From: Herbiconiux gentiana
Lineage (GTDB): Bacteria; Actinomycetota; Actinomycetes; Actinomycetales; Microbacteriaceae
Length of the DNA: 64,000 bases
Direction: 5' to 3'
NCBI RefSeq assembly: GCF_024978135.1
Contig: NZ_JANTEZ010000007.1
Coordinates: 1 to 64,000 of the forward strand
How positions within the stretch are numbered: position 1 is the stretch's first letter; each line of letters begins with the position of its first letter. A program made the position numbers and the translations under genes. The notes under the pieces were generated by a model that saw nothing but the letters and a program-made list of their open reading frames with translations, made no database searches and had not been told where the DNA came from. Of the stretch, positions 1 to 7,545 are shown piece after piece.

Positions 1-47
1 GGCCGCCGCGCTGGGGCGCGGGCGCGCGGGCGCGCGGGGGCGCGGCG

Positions 48-635
48 TCAGTGCAGCGAGGCTTCGGCCGCCGTGCGGCGCCAGGCGTGGAAGCGCACGG
101 CGAGGCCCGGGCGCGACGGCGCCGCGAGGTGGGGCCCGGCCGCCGCCGAGAGGGCCCCGTCGAACGGCAGGACGCGCACGAACTGCAGCGGCCCGCCGTC
201 GACCCCGGCGCGCACGATCAGCGCATCCGGGCCGCGGCTCACCCGCACCAGCACCCGCCGCCCGAGCCACGTCTGCACCGGCGCGACCGACCAGTCCGAC
301 CGCCCGTCGGTCACCACGGCGCCCAGCTGCAGCAGCCCGTCGGCGAACTCCACCCCGGCCTTCACCCAGCGGTCGACGGATGCCCGCACGAACACCCCCG
401 CCTGGTCGAACTGCTCGGCGAAGTCCGCGTCGAACTCGACCTCCATCGCCTCACCGACCGCGAACGGCGCGAGCAGCCCGTGCTCGCTGTCGTGCACGAA
501 GCCGTAGTACGTCTCGCGCCAGGCGTCACTTCCCTCGACCGCGGTGACGACCAGCGCGCCGCCCTCCTCCTCGGCCGACACGGGCGGATGCGTCCAGCTA
601 CCATCGGACCAGGGGATGCTCGTGCCGTCGCTCAT
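48..635 (-). CDS. DUF1349 (concanavalin A-like) family protein
   Basis: The 195-residue product has the length and pattern of DUF1349 jelly-roll proteins, with the segment YYGFVHDSEHG at residues 43-53 and GVFVRASVDRWVKAGVEF at 80-97. There is no signal peptide or membrane segment, so it should be cytosolic. The family has a carbohydrate-binding-like fold but no agreed biochemical role, so no reaction is assigned. It starts with ATG at 635 and the stop is at 48-50. It stands alone, upstream of a hydrolase gene on the same strand but separated from it by a repeat-containing gap. The family call rests on pattern recognition and is fairly secure; the function is unknown. Confidence 0.8.
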   Translation of the reverse strand: MSDGTSIPWSDGSWTHPPVSAEEEGGALVVTAVEGSDAWRETYYGFVHDSEHGLLAPFAVGEAMEVEFDADFAEQFDQAGVFVRASVDRWVKAGVEFADGLLQLGAVVTDGRSDWSVAPVQTWLGRRVLVRVSRGPDALIVRAGVDGGPLQFVRVLPFDGALSAAAGPHLAAPSRPGLAVRFHAWRRTAAEASLH

Positions 636-660
636 CCCTCCACGCTACCGGCGCTCCACC

Positions 661-705
661 GGCTCGTGTAGGCGGGGCTCGTGTAGGCGGGGCCGGTGTG
701 GGCGG
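661..705. repeat. Three 15-bp tandem repeats
   Basis: Three consecutive 15-base units (GGCTCGTGTAGGCGG twice, then GGCCGGTGTGGGCGG) fill most of the gap between the DUF1349 gene and the hydrolase gene, ending 10 bases before the hydrolase stop. The two first copies are identical. This looks like a small slippage-derived minisatellite; no function is evident. Confidence 0.8.
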
Positions 706-714
706 GGGAACGGT

Positions 715-1626
715 TCAGCGGCCCGCGAGGGTCGCGACCGCGTCGGCGAAGTCCTGCGGCGCCTCCTGCGGCACGTCGTGACCGACGCCGGGGAGCGCGA
801 CGATCGAGAACGGGCCCGTGAAGCGGTCGCGGGTGCGCCGAGAATCGTCGGGGCCGAAGCCGTCGGCGAGCGCGTCGAGCGAGATCGTCGGAACCCCGAT
901 GGGCGGCGTCGTCGCCAGGAAGGCCTCGAGCTCGGCGAAGCGGGGATCGCCCTCGGCGTGGCGGTGGCGATGCCGGTAGGAGTGCACGGCGACGTCGACG
1001 AAGTCGGGGTTGTGCAGGCTAGGGGCGCTGCGGGCGAAAGCCGCGGACGCGCCGGCCCACTCGGGCGACCACAACCGCCAGAGCAGACCGCAGAGCCCGT
1101 CGCGGTCGGCTTCGAGCCCGGCCCGGCCGCGGTCGGTGTGAAGGTACCACTGGTACCAGTCGCGGTATTCGTCGAGAGGCGAGGCGGGATCGATCGAGGC
1201 GGCGATGTCCTGAATGGCGTAACCCCCGACGGTGACGAGACCGCCGATGACCTGGGGGCGGACGGCGGCCGCGATGCAGGCCGCGCGGCCGCCCCAGTCG
1301 AAGCCCGCGACGACTGGTCGCTCGAGGGCGAGGGCGTCGATGAGATCGAGGAGGTCCTGCCCGACGGCGGCCTGCTGACCCGAGCGGGGCGTGGCCGGGT
1401 CGCGGAACCGGGTCGGCCCGTAGCCCCGCAGGTACGGGGTGATCGCCCGCACTCCTCGCGCGGCGAGCACCGGCACCACCTCCTCGAAGCTCAGCACGTC
1501 GTACGGGAACCCGTGCACGAGCACGGCCGTCGGCGCGTCAGCCGCCAGGCCGGCATTCGACCCGCTGTCGTGGAAGGCGATCTCGAGATCGGCGGTCAGC
1601 ACCGTGCGCAGTTCTCCCAGCGTCAT
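715..1626 (-). CDS. alpha/beta hydrolase, epoxide hydrolase/dehalogenase-like
   Basis: A 303-residue alpha/beta-hydrolase. The oxyanion motif HGFP lies at residues 38-41 and the nucleophile elbow reads AGFDWGGRAA with Asp110. This places it with the Asp-nucleophile branch (epoxide hydrolases, haloalkane or fluoroacetate dehalogenases) rather than with Ser esterases. The catalytic His is probably His283 in GHDVPQEAP. The segment TPYLRGYGPT near residue 63 also fits epoxide-hydrolase relatives. The frame stays open further upstream, but ATG at 1626 is chosen because the conserved fold begins there and a longer form would run over the small acidic gene and the tRNA. The substrate is not predictable. 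No signal peptide; cytosolic. Confidence 0.85.
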   Translation of the reverse strand: MTLGELRTVLTADLEIAFHDSGSNAGLAADAPTAVLVHGFPYDVLSFEEVVPVLAARGVRAITPYLRGYGPTRFRDPATPRSGQQAAVGQDLLDLIDALALERPVVAGFDWGGRAACIAAAVRPQVIGGLVTVGGYAIQDIAASIDPASPLDEYRDWYQWYLHTDRGRAGLEADRDGLCGLLWRLWSPEWAGASAAFARSAPSLHNPDFVDVAVHSYRHRHRHAEGDPRFAELEAFLATTPPIGVPTISLDALADGFGPDDSRRTRDRFTGPFSIVALPGVGHDVPQEAPQDFADAVATLAGR

Positions 1627-1731
1627 GCCACAACTGAACCACGCACCCCCGACACCGCCGGGGGCGGTTGCCGGCACCGGCCGACCGTGCCTCAACTGGG
1701 AGTCAGCACACCGAGGTCGAAGGAGACCATC

Positions 1732-1986
1732 ATGAGCGACGACACCACCACCTCCGGCCAGAACGAGCCGTTCGACCAGACCAACGGCCTGGCCCAGGGG
1801 CTCGAGGGCGACGACCGGGGCACGGTCGGCGACGCGCCCGACGACGACGAAACGGGCGGCGTGCTCGGCGAGGCGTTCCGCGGGATCGCCGATCCGCTCG
1901 CCGGCGAGCGTGACGGCGAGGCCGACGGCGCCACCCCCGAGGACGGCGACGACGCCGTCACCCCGTACAGCGAAGAGGGCCGCTGA
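1732..1986 (+). CDS. Small highly acidic protein of unknown function
   Basis: An 84-residue protein with 24 Asp/Glu, no Lys and only 4 Arg, so strongly acidic and probably largely disordered. A strong ribosome-binding site (AAGGAGA, about 1719-1725) precedes ATG 1732, which is the main support for it being real. There is a short helix-compatible middle, TGGVLGEAFRGIADPL (residues 41-56). It has no signal peptide or domain I recognise. It lies between a divergent hydrolase gene and a convergent tRNA-Ser gene. Similar small acidic proteins occur in related actinobacteria without assigned function. Confidence 0.65.
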   Translation: MSDDTTTSGQNEPFDQTNGLAQGLEGDDRGTVGDAPDDDETGGVLGEAFRGIADPLAGERDGEADGATPEDGDDAVTPYSEEGR

Positions 1987-2029
1987 CCCGCGGCACGAGC
2001 ATCCGCCCGCTCTACCGCGCGACGCGTTG

Positions 2030-2116
2030 CGGAGGGCAAGAGATTCGAACTCTTGAGGGCTTTGACACCCCACCAGTTTTCAAGACTGGCTCCATCGGCC
2101 GCTCGGACAGCCCTCC
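2030..2116 (-). tRNA. tRNA-Ser (anticodon UGA)
   Basis: The minus strand reads as an 87-base class II tRNA. The acceptor stem GGAGGGC pairs with GCCCTCC, followed by discriminator G. The anticodon stem CCAGT/ACTGG closes the loop CTTGAAA, giving anticodon TGA. The T-arm GTTCGAATC is present and the long variable arm is typical of tRNA-Ser. The CCA end is not encoded (CAA follows the discriminator). It sits downstream of serS and the HAD gene on the same strand. Confidence 0.97.
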
Positions 2117-2195
2117 CGACCGTCGCGCGCCCGAAGGCCCTGACGATCAGCCATGAGCATACCCGCCCACCTGCGAGCACAGGAAAAGGGCGGAT

Positions 2196-3023
2196 TCAGA
2201 TCGTCGCGAGCGCCTGCGCCACCCCGTCGTCGTACACCGACGCCGTGACCTCGGTCGCCGCCGCGATCACGTCGTCGGGCGCCTGTCCCATGGCCACGGC
2301 CCGCCCCGACTCCCCCGCCCAGCGGAACATGTCGAGGTCGTTGCGCCCGTCGCCGATCGCCATCACCCGCGAGCGCGGGATGTCGAGCGCCGCGCGCACC
2401 CGCTCGAGCCCGGTCGCCTTGTTCACGCCGTCGGGCGCGATGTCGAGCCACGCCGTCCAGCCGATCGAGTACGACACCCGGTGCAGCCCCATGCGGTCGA
2501 CGACCGCGAGGAAGTCCTCCATGTCGTGGTCGGGCGAGACCACCACGATGCGCGTCGCGCGGATGCCCAGCATCTCCTCGAACGTCACCAGCCGCGTCTG
2601 CTCGCCGAGCGCCGCCTGCGGGAACGACTCGGTGTACATGAAGTTGCCCGCGTCGTCCTCCACCGCGAACACGGCCTCGGCGAGATGCGAGCGGATGGTC
2701 GTGAGCACCGGCCCCGGATCGAACACCTCCACGTGCTCCTGCCGGTAGCCGAGCGGCGCCGACGCGTCGCGCTTCATCGTGACCGCGCCGTTGGCGCAGA
2801 CGAGGTACTCCGGCGTGATGCCGAGCTGCGCCACCACGGGCAGCGTGTGCACCGAGGAGCGGCCGGTGGCGAGCATGACCTCGTGCCCGTCGGCGGCCGC
2901 GCGGCGCACCTCGGCGCCGACGATGTCGCTCAGCGAGCTGTCTTCGTGCAGCACGGTGCCGTCGATGTCGAGCGCGACGAGCCAAGCTCCAGACGAGGCA
3001 GCCGACGCATCAGTGCCGCTCAC
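2196..3023 (-). CDS. HAD-superfamily hydrolase, Cof-type (class IIB)
   Basis: The 275-residue product carries HAD motif I LDIDGTVL near the N-terminus, the motif II region MLATGRSS, and the C-terminal motif [10 protein letters not shown], with a class IIB cap between them. This is the Cof/YidA type, cytosolic Mg-dependent phosphatases of sugar phosphates or other small phosphoesters. The start is GTG at 3023, which overlaps the serS stop by 4 bases (GTGA), implying translational coupling. The substrate cannot be read from the sequence. It is the second gene of the serS unit and is followed by tRNA-Ser. Confidence 0.88.
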   Translation of the reverse strand: MSGTDASAASSGAWLVALDIDGTVLHEDSSLSDIVGAEVRRAAADGHEVMLATGRSSVHTLPVVAQLGITPEYLVCANGAVTMKRDASAPLGYRQEHVEVFDPGPVLTTIRSHLAEAVFAVEDDAGNFMYTESFPQAALGEQTRLVTFEEMLGIRATRIVVVSPDHDMEDFLAVVDRMGLHRVSYSIGWTAWLDIAPDGVNKATGLERVRAALDIPRSRVMAIGDGRNDLDMFRWAGESGRAVAMGQAPDDVIAAATEVTASVYDDGVAQALATI

Positions 3024-4282
3024 GGCGCCTCGATCACGGCGAGCCCGCCGAGGTACGGCCGCAGCACCTCGGGGATGACGACCGACCCGTCCTCCTGCTG
3101 GTGCGTCTCGAGCAGCGCCACGATCCACCGCGTGGTGGCGAGCGTGCCGTTCAGGGTCGCGACCGGCGCCGTCTTGCCCGACTCCGTGCGGTAGCGGGTG
3201 TCGAGGCGGCGGGCCTGGTAGGTGGTGCAGTTCGAGGTCGAGGTGAGCTCGCGGTAGGTCTGCTGCGACGGCACCCAGGCCTCGGTGTCGAACTTGCGGG
3301 CGGCGCTCGAACCGAGGTCGCCCGCCGCCACGTCGATCACGCGGTAGGCGAGGCCGAGGTCGGTGAGCATGCCCTCCTGGTACGACAGCAGCGCCTCGTG
3401 CTCGGCCTCGGCGTTCTCGGGCAGCACGTAGCTGAACATCTCGAGCTTGTTGAACTGGTGAACGCGCAGGATGCCCCGCGTGTCCTTCCCGTGCGACCCC
3501 GCCTCCCGGCGGTAGCAGGTCGACCATCCCGCATAGCGCAGCGATCCGGCCGACAGGTCGAGGATCTCGCCCATGTGGAACCCGGCGAGCGCCACCTCGC
3601 TCGTGCCGGTGAGGAACAGCTCGTCGGCGGGCAGGTAGTAGACCTCGTCGGCGTGCTCGCCGAGGAAGCCCGTGCCGTCCATGGTCTCGGGCCGTACCAG
3701 CGTGGGGGTGATCAGCGGGGTGAAGCCCGCGGCGAGCGCGCGGTCGAGCGCGAGGTTCATCAGCGCGATCTCGAGCCGGGCGCCGATGCCCGTGAGGAAG
3801 TAGAAGCGCGCGCCCGAGACTTTGGCGCCGCGGGCGAGGTCGAAGACCTTCAGCGACTCGCCGAGCTCGACGTGGTCGCGCGGCTCGAAGCCGAACGACG
3901 GCTTGGTGCCGACCTCGCGCAGGGTGACGAAGTTCTCTTCCCCACCCGACGGCACGCCGTCGACGACGATGTTCTGGATGCGCCGGGCCGAGTCGGTGAA
4001 CGCCGCCTCCGCATCCGTCGCCCGCTGCTGCGCGGCCTTCACCGAGGCGGCGAGCTCCTGAGCCTGGGCCACGAGGGCTTTCTTCTCGTCTTTGGGGGCG
4101 GCCGCGACGGTCTTGCCGAAGGCGTTCTGCTCGGCCCGCAGGGTCTCGAACTCGGTCAGCGCTGCGCGGCGCGACAGGTCTGCCGCGAGGGCGGTGTCGA
4201 CGAGCTCGACGGATGCTCCCCGCGCACGCTGCGAGGCTCGGACGACATCGGGGGCTTCACGCAAGAGAACGGGATCGATCAC
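3020..4282 (-). CDS. serS: seryl-tRNA synthetase
   Basis: A 420-residue class II aminoacyl-tRNA synthetase that charges tRNA-Ser with serine. The N-terminal helical arm (about residues 1-110, rich in Ala/Lys/Glu) is the coiled coil that reads the long variable arm of tRNA-Ser. The catalytic core contains the serine site region [17 protein letters not shown], the motif 2 region [17 protein letters not shown] and motif 3 [15 protein letters not shown]. The usual family length is 420-430. The start is GTG at 4282 (protein starting [12 protein letters not shown]), which matches the conserved SerRS N-terminus; longer upstream starts add non-homologous sequence. It is coupled to the downstream HAD gene. 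Confidence 0.97.
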   Translation of the reverse strand: MIDPVLLREAPDVVRASQRARGASVELVDTALAADLSRRAALTEFETLRAEQNAFGKTVAAAPKDEKKALVAQAQELAASVKAAQQRATDAEAAFTDSARRIQNIVVDGVPSGGEENFVTLREVGTKPSFGFEPRDHVELGESLKVFDLARGAKVSGARFYFLTGIGARLEIALMNLALDRALAAGFTPLITPTLVRPETMDGTGFLGEHADEVYYLPADELFLTGTSEVALAGFHMGEILDLSAGSLRYAGWSTCYRREAGSHGKDTRGILRVHQFNKLEMFSYVLPENAEAEHEALLSYQEGMLTDLGLAYRVIDVAAGDLGSSAARKFDTEAWVPSQQTYRELTSTSNCTTYQARRLDTRYRTESGKTAPVATLNGTLATTRWIVALLETHQQEDGSVVIPEVLRPYLGGLAVIEAP

Positions 4283-4359
4283 GCCCTCCAGTCTACGGGC
4301 CGCCCCCGACGCTCGACGTCTGACGGAAAGCGCCGGGCCGGGCCCGCGCTCCCGCACGA

Positions 4360-4365
4360 TACGGT
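4360..4365 (+). promoter_or_regulatory. Probable -10 box of a leaderless promoter
   Basis: TACGGT fits the actinobacterial TANNNT -10 pattern and ends 6 bases before the GTG start of the lipid kinase at 4372, with no ribosome-binding site between. This is the geometry of a leaderless transcript. No convincing -35 was found. Confidence 0.5.
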
Positions 4366-4371
4366 GATCCC

Positions 4372-5430
4372 GTGGGACGGGAAGCGGAGACGCGCACACC
4401 CCCGCGGGCGGCGATCGTGGTCAATCCGGTCAAGGTCGACGCGGCGAAGTTGCGTGCGCTCGTCGAGGCCGCCGAGACGGCGGCCGGCTGGGGCCCGACG
4501 CTGTGGTTCGAGACCACCGCCCACGAGGCGGGCGGCGAGGCGACCGCGACGGCTGTCGCCCTGGGGGCGTCCGTCGTGATGGCCGCGGGCGGCGACGGCA
4601 CGGTGCGCGCCGTCGCCGAGGCCCTGCGGGACACCGGCGTGCCGCTCGGTCTCCTCCCGGTGGGCACCGGAAACCTGCTGGCCCGCAACCTCGAGCTGAA
4701 CCTCACCAATGTCGAGCTCGCCGTCACCACGGCGTTCACCGGCCACGACCGCGCCATCGACCTGGGCGTGATCGAGGTGACCCGCGGCGACGGATCCACC
4801 GCCGAGCACGTCTTCCTCGTCATGGCCGGCCTCGGGCTCGACGCCAAGATGATCGCGAAGACCAACAAGGCGCTGAAGAAGCGGGTGGGCTGGCTCGCCT
4901 ACGTCGACGGCATCGGCCGGGCGCTGCCCGAGCTGCGTCCGGTGAAGCTGCGCTTCCGCATGGACGGTTCCGCCTGGCGCTCCACCTCGGCGCACACCGT
5001 CATCGTGGGCAACTGCGGGCTGCTGCCCGGCGGGCTGCTGCTCATCCCGAACGCCGAGCCCGACGACGGGCTGCTCGACATCGTCGCGCTGCGACCCGAG
5101 GGCCCGTTCGGCTGGCTGAAGGTGTGGAACAAGATCGCCTTCGAGAACGGCGTGCTGCGCAAGTCGGCGGCGGGCCGGCGCATCATCGACCTCAATCACG
5201 ACGTGCGCTCGGTCACCTACGCGAAGGGTCGCGACTTCGAGCTGCGGCTCGAGACCGAGGAGGAGATCCAGCTCGACGGCGACGAGTGGGGCACCGCGCG
5301 GGCCGTGCGCAGCCGGGTCGCTCCGGCGGCGCTGCTCGTGCGGGTGCCGGCGGTAGCGCCGAGCGTCGGTGCCTCGGCGGCTACGTCGGCGAAGGCAGTC
5401 GAGGCGTCCACGGCGCCCGGTCAGCCCTGA
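4372..5430 (+). CDS. diacylglycerol/lipid kinase family protein
   Basis: A 352-residue member of the DAGK/sphingosine-kinase/YegS family, which phosphorylates a lipid hydroxyl from ATP at the inner membrane face. The nucleotide-binding signature GGDGT is at residues 73-77 and the following [10 protein letters not shown] at about 97-106. The C-terminal beta-domain contains [24 protein letters not shown] (shown here only as a region near residues 215-238). The last 40 residues are a variable Ala/Val-rich tail. The start is GTG 4372, supported by a -10 box 6 bases upstream. The true lipid substrate is unknown. Confidence 0.88.
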   Translation: MGREAETRTPPRAAIVVNPVKVDAAKLRALVEAAETAAGWGPTLWFETTAHEAGGEATATAVALGASVVMAAGGDGTVRAVAEALRDTGVPLGLLPVGTGNLLARNLELNLTNVELAVTTAFTGHDRAIDLGVIEVTRGDGSTAEHVFLVMAGLGLDAKMIAKTNKALKKRVGWLAYVDGIGRALPELRPVKLRFRMDGSAWRSTSAHTVIVGNCGLLPGGLLLIPNAEPDDGLLDIVALRPEGPFGWLKVWNKIAFENGVLRKSAAGRRIIDLNHDVRSVTYAKGRDFELRLETEEEIQLDGDEWGTARAVRSRVAPAALLVRVPAVAPSVGASAATSAKAVEASTAPGQP

Positions 5431-5466
5431 CCCCAGGGCTCCTCACGGCGAACGGCGAGCGGATGC

Positions 5467-6300
5467 TCAGCGAGCCCGTCGCGGACGAGTGCGCCCCGGC
5501 GCCACCGTCTTGCGTCGCGCCGCCTTCGCCTTGGCCTCGGCCGCCCGCACCTCGGCGGCGCGCGCCTTCGCCTTGGCGGTCGGCTTCTGCTTGACCGCGG
5601 GCTCGGCGGACGCGGCGGCCCGGGAGGTGTTGGCCGTGCGCCCGCGCACCACGCCGACGAACTCGGCGACGAGGGCCGCGCGGTCGGCCGGGAGGTCGGT
5701 GCGCCAGACCAGCGCGACCGTGGTCGACGGGGCGCCGGTCACGGGGCGGGAGTCGACGTCCTTCCGGGCCCAGAGGCGGGCGAGCGACTTGGGCAGCAGC
5801 ACGGCGCCGACGCCCGCCGCGACGAGCGCGACCGCGTCGGGGCCGCCGGTGGGGGTTGCGGCGGGGGCGTGCAGGCGCTCGCCGAGCATCGCCTCGAGCT
5901 CGTCGAGGGCGATCTCGTCGACCGCCGTGATCTCGTCGTCGGCGGGTACGACGACGACCGGCAGCTCCTCGTAGAGCGGAATGGCGTGGACGCCCTCGGT
6001 GCGCACGGGCAGCCGCGCGATCACGACGTCGGCGGGACCGGAGGAGGGACCGGAAGCGGGCTCATCGTCGGCCGGCCCGGATGACGTCGGAGCCTCGGAG
6101 GCGGGCTCGACGTCGGCCGACGGCGACGCGTCGGCGGGAGCATCCGGAACCTCGAAGAGCACCGCCAGCTCGTCGGTCGCCCCCAGGGCCACGGTGTCGA
6201 GCGCACGCAGCTCGAGCCGCTCGTCGGGGAACCGCTCACCCCAGATGCGCACCCACTTCGACGGGGTGACGCCGGGTACGAAGGCGACGCGCAGCACCAT
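5467..6300 (-). CDS. LysR-type substrate-binding domain protein lacking the DNA-binding domain
   Basis: The 277-residue protein resembles the effector-binding half of LysR regulators: it opens with LRVAFVPGVTPSKWVRIWGE and has the later segment ALVAAGVGAVLLPKSLARLW. The N-terminal winged helix is absent; the ATG at 6300 begins the substrate domain itself. An Ala/Ser/Pro/Glu-rich insert occupies about residues 52-87. A Lys/Ala/Arg-rich tail (about 235-277) could contact nucleic acid, but that is inference. It is divergent from the DUF5997 gene with only 42 bases between start codons, a pairing seen repeatedly in actinobacteria. It probably acts as a ligand-sensing partner; neither ligand nor target is known. 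Confidence 0.8.
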   Translation of the reverse strand: MVLRVAFVPGVTPSKWVRIWGERFPDERLELRALDTVALGATDELAVLFEVPDAPADASPSADVEPASEAPTSSGPADDEPASGPSSGPADVVIARLPVRTEGVHAIPLYEELPVVVVPADDEITAVDEIALDELEAMLGERLHAPAATPTGGPDAVALVAAGVGAVLLPKSLARLWARKDVDSRPVTGAPSTTVALVWRTDLPADRAALVAEFVGVVRGRTANTSRAAASAEPAVKQKPTAKAKARAAEVRAAEAKAKAARRKTVAPGRTRPRRAR

Positions 6301-6330
6301 TCCGCCCCCTTTCGTCGAGCCCGCCCAGGA

Positions 6331-6336
6331 TACGCT
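6331..6336 (+). promoter_or_regulatory. Probable leaderless -10 box for the DUF5997 gene
   Basis: TACGCT, a TANNNT -10 element, ends 6 bases before ATG 6343 inside the 42-bp divergent gap. No ribosome-binding site is present, so leaderless translation is likely. Confidence 0.5.
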
Positions 6337-6342
6337 GTCGGG

Positions 6343-6777
6343 ATGAGCCCCTCCAAGACGCCGCAGACCATGAAGCCGGCGACCGCCGCGAAGAAGCTCG
6401 GCATCTACCTGCCCGCCGCCCCCGCGGAGCTGCAGGAGGAGCCGATGACCCGCGAGACCCTGAATGAGCTGCTGCAGTCGCCGCCCGAGTGGCTCGTCGT
6501 GCTGCGGCTGAACGGCCCGCACCCGCGCGACGTCGTGGCGCGCAAGCTCGGCGTCTCGATCTCGGGCCTCGCCCGCGCCGGGGTGACGGATGCGCTCACC
6601 ACCGCCGAGATCAAGGAGCTGCTCGAGGCGCCGCCCGAGTGGCTCGTCACCGAGCGCCGCACGCAGGCCCTCGTGCGCGAGGAGAACCACCGCATCAACG
6701 ACGTGAGAGCCGGTAAGCGCGCTGGAGCTGAAAGCGACGATCCTGAGGATCGTCGCCGCGACGCCAGCGCCGAGTGA
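6343..6777 (+). CDS. DUF5997 family protein
   Basis: A 144-residue protein made of two similar helical units, each ending in PPEWLV (residues 47-52 and 97-102), preceded by TRETLNELLQS and TTAEIKELLEA respectively. It matches DUF5997, an actinobacterial family without known function, commonly next to a LysR-substrate-domain gene as here. The last 20 or so residues (after RAGKRAGAE) are encoded by a palindromic DNA element, and the stop codon lies within a hairpin arm, so the tail may be a late addition. No signal peptide. Confidence 0.85.
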   Translation: MSPSKTPQTMKPATAAKKLGIYLPAAPAELQEEPMTRETLNELLQSPPEWLVVLRLNGPHPRDVVARKLGVSISGLARAGVTDALTTAEIKELLEAPPEWLVTERRTQALVREENHRINDVRAGKRAGAESDDPEDRRRDASAE

Positions 6778-6792
6778 GCTGCGCTCACTCGG
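6719..6792. repeat. Cluster of three perfect hairpins across the DUF5997 stop codon
   Basis: Three inverted repeats are packed in 74 bases. An outer 7-bp pair GCGCTGG/CCAGCGC (6719-6725 and 6764-6770) encloses a 10-bp perfect hairpin GCGACGATCC-TGA-GGATCGTCGC (6734-6756). A second 10-bp perfect hairpin CCGAGTGAGC-TGC-GCTCACTCGG occupies 6770-6792. The TGA stop (6775-6777) is inside the last. No T-run follows, so it is not a classic Rho-independent terminator. It could be a REP/BIME-like element or a transcript-end structure. Confidence 0.7.
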
Positions 6793-6814
6793 GGTACTCG
6801 ACTGCGATTTCAGC

Positions 6815-7468
6815 GTGAGCGACATCGAGCTGGCCTCGATCCCGGCGGGCTCGATCCAGATCGTGGATGCCCGGCGGGGCCTTCGCCGCACCGAGCGCTT
6901 CGAGGCGTTCGAGCTCGGCGTCTTCCCCGTCACCGAGGAGCTGGTGGCCGAGCTGATCGGGGTCGGTGCCGCGCATCCGCGCCGCCCGGCCGTCGAGCTG
7001 AGCTGGCTGCGCGCCGTGCGCCTGTGCAACGCCGCCTCGGAGTGGGAGGGACTCGACCTCGCCTACGGGGTGGACGGCGAGGACGTGGTCTGGCACCGCG
7101 ACTCCGAGGGGTTCCGCCTGCCGAGCGAGGCGGAGTGGGAGTTCGCCTGCCGCGCCGGGTCGACGGGGCCGGTCTACGGGCCGCTCGGGGAGGTCGCGTG
7201 GTCGGCCGCCGACGGGGTGCGGTCGCCGCAGGACGTCGGGGCACGGCATCCGAACCTCTTCGGGCTCTTCGACACGCTCGGTAACGTCTCGGAGTGGTGC
7301 TTCGACCTGCTCGACCCCGACGACGACCCCTCGCGCGGAGCGCGGGTGTTCCGGGGCGGCGGATTCGCCGACGACGTCTGGAACGTGCGGGCCGACGTGC
7401 GGCGCGGGGCCCCGCCGCGCTCGACGCACGACGACGTGGGGCTGCGGCTCGCCCGGTCGATCGGGTAG
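6815..7468 (+). CDS. SUMF1/EgtB/PvdO (formylglycine-generating enzyme-like) family protein
   Basis: A 217-residue protein with the FGE-sulfatase fold pattern: FRLPSEAEWEFACRAGS near residues 96-112, the segment FDTLGNVSEWCFDL near 152-165, VFRGGGFADD near 177-186, and a terminal VGLRLARS. The family includes formylglycine-generating enzymes, EgtB and PvdO. This copy is shorter than sulfatase-modifying FGE (about 300) and no sulfatase is nearby. One Cys lies in the EWCFDL segment, but the paired active-site cysteines of true FGE are not evident, so FGE activity is doubtful. It starts at GTG 6815. Confidence 0.8.
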   Translation: MSDIELASIPAGSIQIVDARRGLRRTERFEAFELGVFPVTEELVAELIGVGAAHPRRPAVELSWLRAVRLCNAASEWEGLDLAYGVDGEDVVWHRDSEGFRLPSEAEWEFACRAGSTGPVYGPLGEVAWSAADGVRSPQDVGARHPNLFGLFDTLGNVSEWCFDLLDPDDDPSRGARVFRGGGFADDVWNVRADVRRGAPPRSTHDDVGLRLARSIG

Positions 7469-7532
7469 CGCGCCGGCCTCGGAAGGCACTGCGAAGCGAT
7501 GACCCGCCCTGGCGGGCCGGCGGCCCCCGGCG

Positions 7533-7538
7533 TACGGT
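7533..7538 (+). promoter_or_regulatory. Probable leaderless -10 box for the maltokinase gene
   Basis: TACGGT ends 7 bases before ATG 7546, with no Shine-Dalgarno sequence between, again fitting a leaderless actinobacterial promoter. Confidence 0.5.
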
Positions 7539-7545
7539 TTCGAGC

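Noticed and set aside
715-2073. Extended hydrolase reading frame to 452 residues
   Set aside because: The extra N-terminus has no homology-like sequence and would overlap the acidic gene and part of the tRNA; the fold starts at ATG 1626.
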